This document shows, in pieces, positions 56,001-63,331 of a stretch of DNA of 64,000 bases. The notes beneath the pieces are model-generated. The model worked only from the letters and a program-made list of their open reading frames with translations. It did not search any database and was not told the origin of the DNA. The DNA is from Microvenator marinus (GTDB taxonomy: Bacteria; Myxococcota_A; Bradymonadia; Bradymonadales; Bradymonadaceae). How positions within the stretch are numbered: position 1 is the first letter of the stretch; the number at the start of each line of letters is the position of its first letter. Made by a program: the position numbers and the translations under genes. The DNA lies in NCBI RefSeq assembly GCF_007993755.1, contig NZ_CP042467.1:2504001-2568000 (forward strand), given 5' to 3'.

Positions 56001-56649
56001 CGGCTGCGTAGCCCCACCACGAATACACACAACCCCAGAGGTCAGGCTCCACAATCATTGAGACGTTGAAGTCGAAGTAGTTGAGTGAGCCGTCTTCGTC
56101 GCGCCCTTCTACGATGGCGTCGCCGTCTAGCCCGCGCTCACGATCCACAAAGTACGAGAAGTCCGAATAACCAAGCCAGACCGAAAGGAAGTCGAAGTTC
56201 GTGACGTGGTTTGTGGACCAGTCCACGCGCATATACTCGCGCTCATACCATGGGCGGTCGCTTGAGTTTTCCACAATCACGTTGGTCTGCTCGCCAGTGG
56301 CCGCATTGTACTGGCGCTGAACATCGAAGTGCGACGCGATTCGATAGGCTGCGACGGGGCTTTCCGTGTAGTCGTCGGTGACTTCCTGAGAGCCTGCGAT
56401 TTTAGGGTAGGTACGATAGGCGATCAGAAACTCTTCCTCGATCTCCCAACGAATTCGCTCCATGGAGCTCGTGTCGCCCACGAAGGTATACCACGCCGTG
56501 GTTGGCGTTTCTGTCACCGTTTGGGCCACGAACCACTGTCCGTCCAAGTCCGTCTTTTTGAGGCGGTTGGGTTGGGTGCGGTCAATATCGGTGACGTCCT
56601 GAGCACAGGCGCTCAGCAGAAGGACTAGGGCAATCAGAAGGCGTTTCAT
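53032..56649 (-). CDS. Large zinc-dependent metalloprotease lipoprotein
   Basis: 1205 residues. The lipoprotein signal is LLIALVLLLSAC. The zinc motif HEIGHTIGLRHNFQGS (H629-E630-H633, third ligand H639) defines a metzincin-like HExxHxxGxxH protease. Flanking sequence (VMEHEIGH, YSSIMDYGMRFNSD) gives the Met-turn expected after the motif. The ~600 residues before it are beta-rich and hold AYIKTPEVREYEPVQYDD-type repeats of unknown role. It is surface-anchored and may digest extracellular or prey proteins; the target is unknown. A dyad at 56655-56685 lies directly upstream of its start. Confidence 0.9.
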   Translation of the reverse strand: MKRLLIALVLLLSACAQDVTDIDRTQPNRLKKTDLDGQWFVAQTVTETPTTAWYTFVGDTSSMERIRWEIEEEFLIAYRTYPKIAGSQEVTDDYTESPVAAYRIASHFDVQRQYNAATGEQTNVIVENSSDRPWYEREYMRVDWSTNHVTNFDFLSVWLGYSDFSYFVDRERGLDGDAIVEGRDEDGSLNYFDFNVSMIVEPDLWGCVYSWWGYAAEDCTSARIKVRTAYMKTPEVREYEPVQYDDRWMSKFGYFRTERFGFDDWLGIRQTNRLQLANRFAIWEKVWQRDESGELSTDSDGRPIAIPMEERTPKPVVYYMSRELPENLWDEALEVGRGWDQAFRRAVAAVKGDDPADMPQMFVVCHNPVLEEDPKVCGGPGLSPNTGDIRYNHLYWVDQLTQAGLLGYGPSGADPLTGEIVFGSAYVYGAEINTYANYAKDIVRLINGDLDNTDLQDAEYISEELRRNLNSDPSRPKVRSAALKNMPIEGGISRLAPKKAGKLRQLKRHGIEKLTHDRAERVRTKIREEGLDDLMLDHEMMIGKTRGQAGPGRDVPEHMKEDVKPSNWANSRALRRREATMMQAARKNVYLSAFADDAILGFATQLKDEDDDSVREKVQSAVFRAVMEHEIGHTIGLRHNFQGSYDSINYQDQYWDLRQENLINSSNLDDLYEMAEMTQAQKDGRMSEYQYSSIMDYGMRFNSDIHGLGKYDEAAIIFGYSAGTYRAEKGIEPGFVETFTNPGNARTLLRRYEDPDSLAYPSLLEEMHYTSVVQTFDSLDNMRERTLMKYDEVKEARGASDAPVEVHYMFCSDEWAGALVSCDVWDSGADPFEIVRNVNTTYRNYYPLHHYRRDRPFHWSEDVFASMYMRYFSALTNVYQNWVFSYFYGTDDVRMDNYYLFAATAAFNQLADVMMMPQMGGYEQDEEGVWRLVDYATDPSYDLNVDYAQGRNLYTEYEYESGYYYFDRVSEVGHFWDFLAASFALTDYETTRLGVDDSADELTYSIPWYLFFEFELTDMFNGIFLQDPELAGAREVNGEIVMPKMSPLVSYDENDNEVLFDPETGEELPAVLQGNPVDMDSSFTQQLYTVLYGMAFFTSNYSLNFPDQLKIFRLGNGESVTAGAGYELVTFTDPFNGFEYGALKPVGEDSYTGAARLVEQGQRWADAYANATDDDAANDAYWELQETIDLINLARAMYTYFGVSF

Positions 56650-56654
56650 TTGAG

Positions 56655-56685
56655 CTCCAGCGATTCATTTAGCGAAACGCTGGAG
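56655..56685. promoter_or_regulatory. Inverted repeat upstream of the large metalloprotease gene (possible operator)
   Basis: CTCCAGCG (56655-56662) and CGCTGGAG (56678-56685) are perfect 8-base inverted copies with a 15-base centre. The repeat begins 6 bases upstream of the ATG at 56649, in the gap to the divergent gene at 56761. It could be a binding site or form a leader hairpin covering the ribosome site. Confidence 0.4.
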
Positions 56686-56760
56686 TTTGCGACTGCTCGA
56701 TGTCGAAGTCAACAAGTCAGTGAATTGTGTTTAGTTCTGGATTCGACTAACCAGATAGGC

Positions 56761-57375
56761 ATGAAGAAAACGTTGATACTTTTTAGTGCTGGGCTCGTGC
56801 TCGGATTTGTATTCTCCCGAGCTGAGGGACAGTCGCCTCCAGAGGATATGGACGAGGTGACGCGTCAATCCAACGCCCAACGCATCGCCACCAACAAGGC
56901 GGGCATGCTTGTGCTCGGTGGCTGGGCTCTGACGAATATAGGGGTTGGCACCGCTGGGTACCTGCTTTCCGAAGACGATGAGTGGCGATATTTCCATCAG
57001 ATGAACGCGGGCTGGAATATCGTTAACTTGGCCATCGCCACGTTTGGATACCTTGGAGAGGCAGGCAAGGAGCCGTCGGGGTTCAATTGGCTAGAAACAA
57101 TTCAAGAGGGCGAGTTCATGCAAAAGGCGTTATTGCTTAACGCCGGTCTGGACGTTGGATATATGGCCCTTGGCGGGCTGCTCTGGCAGAAGGGGCATAG
57201 CGAAGATAGCCCGCGCTTTGTGGGCTACGGGCAATCCTTAATCGTCCAGGGCGCATTCCTTATGGTCTTCGACCTCACGTTATTCGCCTTAAATCATCGC
57301 ATTTCCGCCGATTATATGATGATGCTTTCACCGAACGAGAATGGTGGACAGATTAGCGTTCTTGGGACGTTTTGA
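56761..57375 (+). CDS. Small integral membrane protein, possibly DUF6992-like
   Basis: 204 residues. The ATG at 56761 opens a hydrophobic segment (MKKTLILFSAGLVLGFVFSR), which may be a signal peptide ending near AEGQ. Later helices contain MLVLGGWALTNIGVGTAGYL, NAGWNIVNLAIATFGYLG, LNAGLDVGYMALGGLLW and a final segment. I recall DUF6992 proteins with a similar GGWA-N-G opening, but with limited certainty. The frame continues upstream to 56650, which is not chosen because it runs through the promoter region. The stop overlaps the convergent heptad-repeat gene by 23 bases. Confidence 0.65.
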   Translation: MKKTLILFSAGLVLGFVFSRAEGQSPPEDMDEVTRQSNAQRIATNKAGMLVLGGWALTNIGVGTAGYLLSEDDEWRYFHQMNAGWNIVNLAIATFGYLGEAGKEPSGFNWLETIQEGEFMQKALLLNAGLDVGYMALGGLLWQKGHSEDSPRFVGYGQSLIVQGAFLMVFDLTLFALNHRISADYMMMLSPNENGGQISVLGTF

Positions 57376-58300
57376 ACTTTCGAAACTCTTCCCGCAACTC
57401 GTCTAAGGCAGCCTTTGTCGCAGCTAGCTCGGCCTTTGTCGCAGCTAGCTCGGCCTTTGTCGCAGCTAGCTCGGCCTTTGTCGCAGCTAGCTCGGCCTTT
57501 GTCGCAGCTAGCTCGGCCTTTGTCGCAGCTAGCTCGGCCTTTGTCGCAGCTAGCTCGGCCTCGGTCGCCGCCAACTTCTCCCTAGTGAGCCGGTGCGCCT
57601 CAAGTTCGGCGTCAATATCGGCGAACTCTTCACGCATCGCCTGAACGAGGCTGAAGGCGCGCACTTTGTCCACGTTCTTGTCATTATCCCCGATTTTCAT
57701 CATGTCCTCCATTAGCTGTTTCTTGGATTCAACTCTAAGGTTTTTGGTCCGCAATAGCAACTCCAACGAATCGACGAAATCCTCGCCGCTACTTGGAATG
57801 CGCGCAGATCGGCGCAGCCACTCGTACCGCGGAACGTTTGGCAGTTCGGTGGTGACAATGAGTAAAATGGGGCCAAACTCCGGTGGTCCAAAACGCCAAA
57901 TTCCTGGTGTACCGGTGCCATGAAAAAAGTGGGGGGTCCGAAGAATGTCCGTAGGTTTTCGGTAGCACACAATGACCATGGCAGGCGCAAATGGATGGGG
58001 CCGATCCTTGATACGAATCGAGGCAAACCTCTCAAGAGCGGTCGCGAGCTTTAGCCAACTCTTCGCAATGTCGACGAATCCTGGGGCGTCTGAAAGGTGC
58101 TCCACCAGAACTTCGCGCTGGGAAAGGTAGAGCGCCAGATCCCCCCAAAACGTGATGGGTGAGTTCGAGGTGAATGAAGCATTTACGCGGCGGCGGCCCT
58201 TTTTGGTGTGGGTTGAAAGCTCTGGGATAAAGGCTCGAAGAATCGCCAAAAACCAGAACTGATGCGGATATCTTATATCTAAGTTGTTTAAGTCTGACAT
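57353..58300 (-). CDS. Protein of unknown function with a perfect heptad-repeat tail
   Basis: 315 residues. The first ~240 residues form a compact domain (YPHQFWFLAILRAFIPELST, FVDSLELLLRTKNLRVESKK). I see no confident family; a distant link to Rpn/PD-(D/E)XK-type proteins is only a guess. Then come eight heptads, AATEAEL, six AATKAEL and AATKAAL (about residues 240-295), predicted to form a rigid coiled coil. At DNA level the tail is a run of near-identical 21-base units (57421-57567), typical of recent slippage expansion. The C-terminus is basic and charged. It overlaps the convergent membrane-protein gene by 23 bases. Confidence 0.7.
   Translation of the reverse strand: MSDLNNLDIRYPHQFWFLAILRAFIPELSTHTKKGRRRVNASFTSNSPITFWGDLALYLSQREVLVEHLSDAPGFVDIAKSWLKLATALERFASIRIKDRPHPFAPAMVIVCYRKPTDILRTPHFFHGTGTPGIWRFGPPEFGPILLIVTTELPNVPRYEWLRRSARIPSSGEDFVDSLELLLRTKNLRVESKKQLMEDMMKIGDNDKNVDKVRAFSLVQAMREEFADIDAELEAHRLTREKLAATEAELAATKAELAATKAELAATKAELAATKAELAATKAELAATKAELAATKAALDELREEFRKFKTSQER
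57412..57567 (-). repeat. 21-bp in-frame tandem repeat within the heptad-repeat gene
   Basis: Six perfect copies of a 21-base unit, CAGCTAGCTCGGCCTTTGTC plus G, run from 57421 to 57546, with a degenerate seventh copy at 57547-57567 and a partial copy upstream. Each unit codes one AATKAEL heptad on the minus strand. Copy number is likely to vary between strains. Confidence 0.92.
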
Positions 58301-58454
58301 AGGTTCCCTCCTTCTGAATGGGAAAGTGGTTACCTATATTTTCGGACGATTTGCCGAAGTGTTGCGAAAATAATTCAAAAAAGTTGGGCCTGTGGACGGC
58401 GCCACGTGGTTTTAGTAGGTTCCAACCGTACAATCCGAGAACGAGGAACGACTT

Positions 58455-60158
58455 ATGAGACACGATAGACCTGCCAATGAAGCCGGCCGAGACGCGCTCA
58501 ATGCGTGGCGCGCTGATCACCCCGAAAATGCTTATCTTGCGGACGGATTTTTCCGGAGGATTTTGGGGCTCTATGCAGGCGAGAAAACCAAAGGTCTGGA
58601 AGAAGATCTGATTAGGTTTGGGGCTGAGGTGGCAGGCCCCTTAGACACTCTCGTTCGCGAGAACAACCTGCATACGAACTTGCCGAGACTTGAGAAGTTC
58701 GACGGTCTTGGAAACAGGCAAGAGAAGATCGAACACCACCCCACCTACCATCAGGCGGGTCGATATATCTACGGCTCCGGCGTCATGGAAGCCTATGGCG
58801 ACCACCCCAATCATCTTGGTGCGCTCGCCCGGTTTTACGTGTCTTCGTACAATGGTGAGGCGGGGCACAATTGCCCGTTGGCCTGTACGGCAGGGGTGAT
58901 TCGGGTGCTCCAAGAGCTTGGGTCAGATGAGCTCAAGCAGCGATTTTTGCAACGTCTTTTGGACCGCGACTACGATATTCACTACGAGGGCGCTCAATTC
59001 CTGACGGAAGTTCAGGGCGGCAGCGACGTCGGGGCGAATGCATGCGTGGCACGAAACATGCCGGACGGATCGTGGCGACTTAGCGGCGAGAAGTGGTTTT
59101 GTTCCAATATCGACGCGGACCTCTACTTGATGACTGCGCGCCCGGACGGTGCTGACGCAGGCACCCGAGGTCTTGGGCTTTTCCTGGTCCCAAGGCTTCT
59201 TGAAGACGGCCAAGTCAACGGGGTGCACGTGCGTCGCCTCAAGGACAAGCTCGGCACCCGCTCAATGGCTAGTGGTGAAGCCGACTTTGTAGATGCGGTC
59301 GCCTACCATATGGGCGAGGTGGGTCATGGGTTCAAACATATGATGGAGCTCGTGATCAACACGTCGAGACTCTACAACGCCGTGGGTTGCTCGGGCGTGG
59401 CTCGGCGTGCGTATGTCACGGCGCAGCTCTACGCCAAACATCGCGAGGCATTCGGTCAACCCGTCCTCAACTACCCTCTCATGCAGGAACACCTGGCGAA
59501 TATGCGCGCTGACCTGCAAGCCATGACCTCGGGCACCTTCTATCTGGTGGCGACCCAGGACGCGATCGAGCGCGAAGAGGCAGACGAGAGTGCACGCGGA
59601 TTCCAACGCATGAGCATTAATCTGAACAAACTCGTGACCGCAAAATGGGCGCGTCAGATGACCGTGGACGCCATCGAGGTCTTGGGTGGAAATGGCGCAA
59701 TAGAGTCGTTCTCAGTGCTCCCGCGACTTCTGCGAGACGCGATCGTCTACGAGAACTGGGAAGGCACGCATAACACGCTGATCATGCAAATTTATCGCGA
59801 TATGAAGCGCTACAAGGTCCACGAGGCGTTCTTCGAGCATACGCGTTCACTACTGCGTTCACCCGCGGTTTGTGAGCGACGTGGTCCCGAAGTTGAGCGT
59901 GCTCTCAACGACGTTGAAAGCAAGGTCAATCAGGCGCTCGAGTTGCACGAGGTTGCCGGCCCGGTGGTTCTTCGAAATCTCTGTGAACCCATCGCTGCGG
60001 CCTACTACTCGGCCGTGCGACTCTCAGAACTTGCGAAGCTTGAAAAGGACGCCACCGAAGATCAGGTTTTGGAACATTTCATGGACCGACACCTCAGAAC
60101 CCCAACGCTCAATGAGGCCTACTTCAAACGGGTGGCCTCGATTTCTCAAGGCGTCTAG
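58455..60158 (+). CDS. AidB-like acyl-CoA dehydrogenase family protein
   Basis: 567 residues. It contains FLTEVQGGSDVGANA, an acyl-CoA dehydrogenase flavin-binding motif, and VYENWEGTHNTLIMQIYRD, in which the glutamate sits where the family's catalytic or FAD-contact residue lies. An early IEHHPTYHQAGRYIYGSGVM segment and LEVLGGNGAIESF-type loop are typical of the AidB branch. AidB proteins protect DNA or act on acyl-CoA-like substrates; the substrate here is unknown. It begins downstream of a 154-base gap after the heptad gene start and its stop is 3 bases from the convergent DUF4143 ATPase stop. Confidence 0.9.
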   Translation: MRHDRPANEAGRDALNAWRADHPENAYLADGFFRRILGLYAGEKTKGLEEDLIRFGAEVAGPLDTLVRENNLHTNLPRLEKFDGLGNRQEKIEHHPTYHQAGRYIYGSGVMEAYGDHPNHLGALARFYVSSYNGEAGHNCPLACTAGVIRVLQELGSDELKQRFLQRLLDRDYDIHYEGAQFLTEVQGGSDVGANACVARNMPDGSWRLSGEKWFCSNIDADLYLMTARPDGADAGTRGLGLFLVPRLLEDGQVNGVHVRRLKDKLGTRSMASGEADFVDAVAYHMGEVGHGFKHMMELVINTSRLYNAVGCSGVARRAYVTAQLYAKHREAFGQPVLNYPLMQEHLANMRADLQAMTSGTFYLVATQDAIEREEADESARGFQRMSINLNKLVTAKWARQMTVDAIEVLGGNGAIESFSVLPRLLRDAIVYENWEGTHNTLIMQIYRDMKRYKVHEAFFEHTRSLLRSPAVCERRGPEVERALNDVESKVNQALELHEVAGPVVLRNLCEPIAAAYYSAVRLSELAKLEKDATEDQVLEHFMDRHLRTPTLNEAYFKRVASISQGV

Positions 60159-60161
60159 CCG

Positions 60162-61412
60162 TCAGGGGCCAAGCATACTGATGGGAATGACTTGGATGCC
60201 GTCCTCACGCGTGTAACCGTAGCCAGTTCCGACAATCACCCCTAGCGCCGCAGGCGGCCCACAGCGCTTTTTATCCACTCTCTCGGCAAGGGTTTGCAAC
60301 GACTTGACACCAGCCGGCACCTGCGAAGGTGCCAACTTGACTTCGAAAGCAGCCCAAGTTCCATCTGGTTGCTCGATGATGCAATCCACCTCCAAACCGG
60401 TATTGTCTCGATAATGGCACACCCGAGCCTCCAATGACTGTGCATAAATTCGTAAATCGCGCACGATAAGAGACTCGAAGAACATTCCCATGGTCTTCAA
60501 GTCCTGCAAAAGTTTATGGTGCGTAATCCCAATCGCCGCCGCCGCAAGCGAAGGATCAACAAAATGGCGCTTTGGCGAGTTTCGGAGAATCGATTTCGAC
60601 CTGAGGTGAGGAGACCATGCAGGCTGATCTTCAATCACCATGAGCCTTTCTAGAGCCTGCAAATAGTCTCGCACTGTGTCATGGCTTAAGCTACCACCTG
60701 CTCCACCGGCGTCTTGGGCCAAAGTAGTCATCGCGACCTCAGTTGAGACGTTTCTCGCGAGTGAGTTCATCAAGGCTCCTACCTTGATAGGGTCGCGCGA
60801 TTTTTCATCAACGCGGTGCACATCAGTGCGCCGAATTTCCTCCACATAGGCACGATTGAATCGCTCTGCGGCGGCTGTAGTGATCTCCAAATTTGCAGGC
60901 CAACCGCCCCTACAAATATATTCCGCTAAATCGTTCACGCGAACGCCTGTATCGGCCAAACTTGAAACCCGACCCCCGCTGAGTAGCGACGCCATTGAGA
61001 TATCACCATTAGAGTGACCACTCTCGAACAAAGACATTGGCCTCATTCGCATACGCACCAACCTCCCCGCTCCCGTATGTCTTGTAATGTCGTCTGCGGG
61101 CGCTGCCGAACCCGTCAGAATGAACTGTCCGGGCTTCCCTCTCTCGTCAACCTCTCTACGAATGTGGTTCCAGATCTTTGGTTCGATTTGCCACTCGTCC
61201 AATAGCCTGGGGGAGGCACCATTGAGAACCAGTTTAGGGTCAACATTCAAAGCCATACGCGCGTTTTCATCCGTATCGAGGAAAACCGTGGATTTTGAGT
61301 ACCGCCTAGCCGTCTCAGTTTTCCCGCAAGCTTTTGGTCCTTCTATCACCACCGCTCCAAAGGTCTTGAGCAGATCCTCAAGCTCTTTTTCTACCACTCG
61401 CTCTTTGTACAT
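60162..61412 (-). CDS. DUF4143-type AAA ATPase
   Basis: 416 residues. The N-terminal ATPase has Walker A GPKACGKT (25-32), a Walker B-like RLLDEWQIEP and a sensor-like QFILTGSAAP. The C-terminal DUF4143-like domain has FFESLIVRDLRIYAQSLEA and a nuclease-like DNTGLEVDCIIEQPDGTWAAFEVKL stretch (D...E-x-K) typical of these families. Such ATPases occur in many bacteria, often singly with variable distribution; their function is not settled. A 23-bp tandem repeat array lies 38 bases upstream of its start. Neighbours are unrelated, which suggests a mobile or accessory insertion. Confidence 0.92.
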   Translation of the reverse strand: MYKERVVEKELEDLLKTFGAVVIEGPKACGKTETARRYSKSTVFLDTDENARMALNVDPKLVLNGASPRLLDEWQIEPKIWNHIRREVDERGKPGQFILTGSAAPADDITRHTGAGRLVRMRMRPMSLFESGHSNGDISMASLLSGGRVSSLADTGVRVNDLAEYICRGGWPANLEITTAAAERFNRAYVEEIRRTDVHRVDEKSRDPIKVGALMNSLARNVSTEVAMTTLAQDAGGAGGSLSHDTVRDYLQALERLMVIEDQPAWSPHLRSKSILRNSPKRHFVDPSLAAAAIGITHHKLLQDLKTMGMFFESLIVRDLRIYAQSLEARVCHYRDNTGLEVDCIIEQPDGTWAAFEVKLAPSQVPAGVKSLQTLAERVDKKRCGPPAALGVIVGTGYGYTREDGIQVIPISMLGP

Positions 61413-61450
61413 TTTGCCTCACATTCGGTCGCCATCAACAACAGAATAGC

Positions 61451-61537
61451 AGAATTGTAACGCTTTCAGTAGTGAAGTTGTAACGCTTTCAGTAGTGAAA
61501 TTGTAACGCTTTCAGTAGTGAAATTGTAACGCTTTCA
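61451..61537. repeat. 23-bp tandem direct repeats upstream of the DUF4143 ATPase
   Basis: Three full copies (61451-61473, 61474-61496, 61497-61519) and one partial copy (61520-61537) of a 23-base unit containing TTGTAACGCTTTCAGTAGTG. Only the second copy differs, at one base. The array lies between the divergent ATPase start (61412) and the VWA lipoprotein start (61578), so it could control either. There are no spacers, so it is not a CRISPR array. Confidence 0.9.
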
Positions 61538-61577
61538 GATGGTGTGTTTGGCTGAAGTCTGGGTTAGTCTTGCCGCC

Positions 61578-62891
61578 ATGCAGTCTTGGAACGTGAACAA
61601 TCTTCGCACGCGCAACTCGCATCACAAGCGAACCAAGCTCGCTTGTACGCTTATGCTCCTGCTTGGATGTGGGACGGACGCCCAAACTCCGGCGGAGCCT
61701 GGGCCCGAGGCCCCGGTTAAATTGGCCGACACGGATGGGGATGGCATCTTTGATGCTACCGAAACCATCCTTGGGACAAACCCAGATTCGCCGTCCTCAG
61801 TGTGCGTGACGGAGTCATGGCAGGCGGGCCTTCAAACCCGACCTGTGGACATCATCTTCGTAATCGATAACTCGGGCTCGATGCGTGAAGAGATTGCGGC
61901 GATTCGGGCCAATATCAACACGAACTTCGCGCAGGTTATGGAGAACGCTGGGGTCGACTACCGTGTGATTGTGATCTCGTCTCACGGTGAAGGAAACGCG
62001 TTTGACGCCGATATCTGTGTGGAAGCCCCCCTTTCGGGGACGCAGTGCAATCCTGTTCCCGACACTCCTGCAAACTCAGAACGCCTTTTTCATTACGACA
62101 CTCGCATAGGCAGCGATGATTCGTTGCGCCGCGTCCTGAGCACCTATTCGCAATCAGACCCGCATGGGCTCGCACCAGGAGGTTGGGGAGGCTGGCTTCG
62201 CGAGAACGCGTTCAAAGTCTTCATCGAGTTTACTGACGATGACTCCTCGATGAGCGCCCTGGCTTTCGACGAGGCGTTGCTGGCTCTGGCTGGCTCTCCT
62301 TTTGGAACGGCGGGTTCTAGAAACTACGTCTTTCATTCTGTAGTCGGGCTCTCACCGAAGGAAACCGCGGCACCCTACGTGCCTGGGGAGCCCCTACAGC
62401 CTTTTGTCTGTGGCACAGCTGAGAACAACGGCGAAGAGTATCAAAGGCTGAGTTTGGTGACGGGTGGACTTAGGTATCCGGTGTGTGACGCTGAGAGCTA
62501 CAACGCCATTTTTAACGCAGCTGCACTAGAGATTGTTGAGGTCTCTTCCATCGCCTGCTCACTACCGTTCCTAAGCCCACCCGAGGGCTTTCGAATCGAC
62601 GACTCTCGACTGGCCTTTGAGCTTCGTTTGCCGACCTCGGAGTTCACGATCAGCCGAGTCGACTCGGCCTCCTCATGTACCGAACACGCCTTCTACCTGA
62701 GCGACTTCGGCATGGAACTCTGCCCCCAGACTTGCGCTTTGATAAAGGCCGCTCAATCAGGCGAGCTGCGGGCATTGGCAGAGTGTGACGTGCAAACCTG
62801 CGATTCCCCAACCCCCGAAGTCTGCAACGACGGCATCGATAACGACTGCAACGGCTTCACGGACACCCAAGACCTCAACTGCTTCTTGTAG
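61578..62891 (+). CDS. VWA-domain cysteine-rich lipoprotein with MopE-like end motif
   Basis: 437 residues. The signal is TLMLLLGC with cleavage before the cysteine. A thrombospondin-type calcium repeat follows (DTDGDGIFDATETILGTNPD). The von Willebrand A domain starts near residue 90 with the MIDAS motif FVIDNSGSM. The protein ends with CNDGIDNDCNGFTDTQDLNC, a short motif seen in myxobacterial putative metal-binding (MopE-type) proteins. Cysteines along the chain suggest disulfides. It would bind metal-dependent protein ligands outside the cell. The ATG at 61578 follows a longer frame from 61539 that lacks a better signal. Confidence 0.88.
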   Translation: MQSWNVNNLRTRNSHHKRTKLACTLMLLLGCGTDAQTPAEPGPEAPVKLADTDGDGIFDATETILGTNPDSPSSVCVTESWQAGLQTRPVDIIFVIDNSGSMREEIAAIRANINTNFAQVMENAGVDYRVIVISSHGEGNAFDADICVEAPLSGTQCNPVPDTPANSERLFHYDTRIGSDDSLRRVLSTYSQSDPHGLAPGGWGGWLRENAFKVFIEFTDDDSSMSALAFDEALLALAGSPFGTAGSRNYVFHSVVGLSPKETAAPYVPGEPLQPFVCGTAENNGEEYQRLSLVTGGLRYPVCDAESYNAIFNAAALEIVEVSSIACSLPFLSPPEGFRIDDSRLAFELRLPTSEFTISRVDSASSCTEHAFYLSDFGMELCPQTCALIKAAQSGELRALAECDVQTCDSPTPEVCNDGIDNDCNGFTDTQDLNCFL

Positions 62892-62953
62892 GGGTTAGAT
62901 TCTTCTTCGGAACCTCGTTAGTATCCTCGGCACGTTGCTTACACGGGATACCT

Positions 62954-63328
62954 ATGCGCCCAACTTTCATACTTATTTTTCAACTTTCAGCATCTGCCTT
63001 GCTTTTAGCTTGTGGGACATCGAACCAAGATTCATCCAGCAAGAATCCGGAGCAAGCTGACTGCTTCTCGCTCACACAAGCAGAATGCCATACCACCTGC
63101 ATGCCGTTTGTGGCGCATATCTACGATGAGGTAGAACAATGCTATGAGAGAGAACCAACATTCATCTCATGCGAACCCCCTCAAGGTACCCTAAACACCA
63201 CCACCTTGGCGCGACACGTTGACGGGAGGTGCGCAGAGTTTCCCAGCACCGAGCTACCGTCGAATGGCCAATGGACCGAGGACGAAGAATGCAACGAGTT
63301 GTTGACTGAGAAAGGCGTCTGCGAGTGA
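62954..63328 (+). CDS. Small cysteine-rich lipoprotein, unknown function
   Basis: 124 residues. The signal is LIFQLSASALLLAC with an acceptable lipobox. About eight further cysteines (CFSLTQAECHTTCMPF, QCYERE, ISCEPP, GRCAEF, EECNELL, GVCE) suggest a compact disulfide-bonded domain. I recognise no family. It lies 62 bases after the VWA gene on the same strand and may be co-transcribed. Its stop lies 3 bases from the convergent partial gene. Confidence 0.7.
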   Translation: MRPTFILIFQLSASALLLACGTSNQDSSSKNPEQADCFSLTQAECHTTCMPFVAHIYDEVEQCYEREPTFISCEPPQGTLNTTTLARHVDGRCAEFPSTELPSNGQWTEDEECNELLTEKGVCE

Positions 63329-63331
63329 TGA

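Noticed and set aside
57421-57567. Non-coding minisatellite
   Set aside because: The 21-base units stay in frame with the protein as heptads, so they are coding repeats.
58032-58520. Minus-strand 162-codon frame across the region before the AidB-like gene
   Set aside because: It overlaps parts of two real genes in other frames and its residues show no domain or consistent composition.
61451-61537. CRISPR-like array
   Set aside because: The 23-base units are directly adjacent with no spacers and no cas genes are near.
62925-62948. Possible sigma-54 site GGCACGTTGC before the small lipoprotein
   Set aside because: Spacing between the conserved doublets is wrong.
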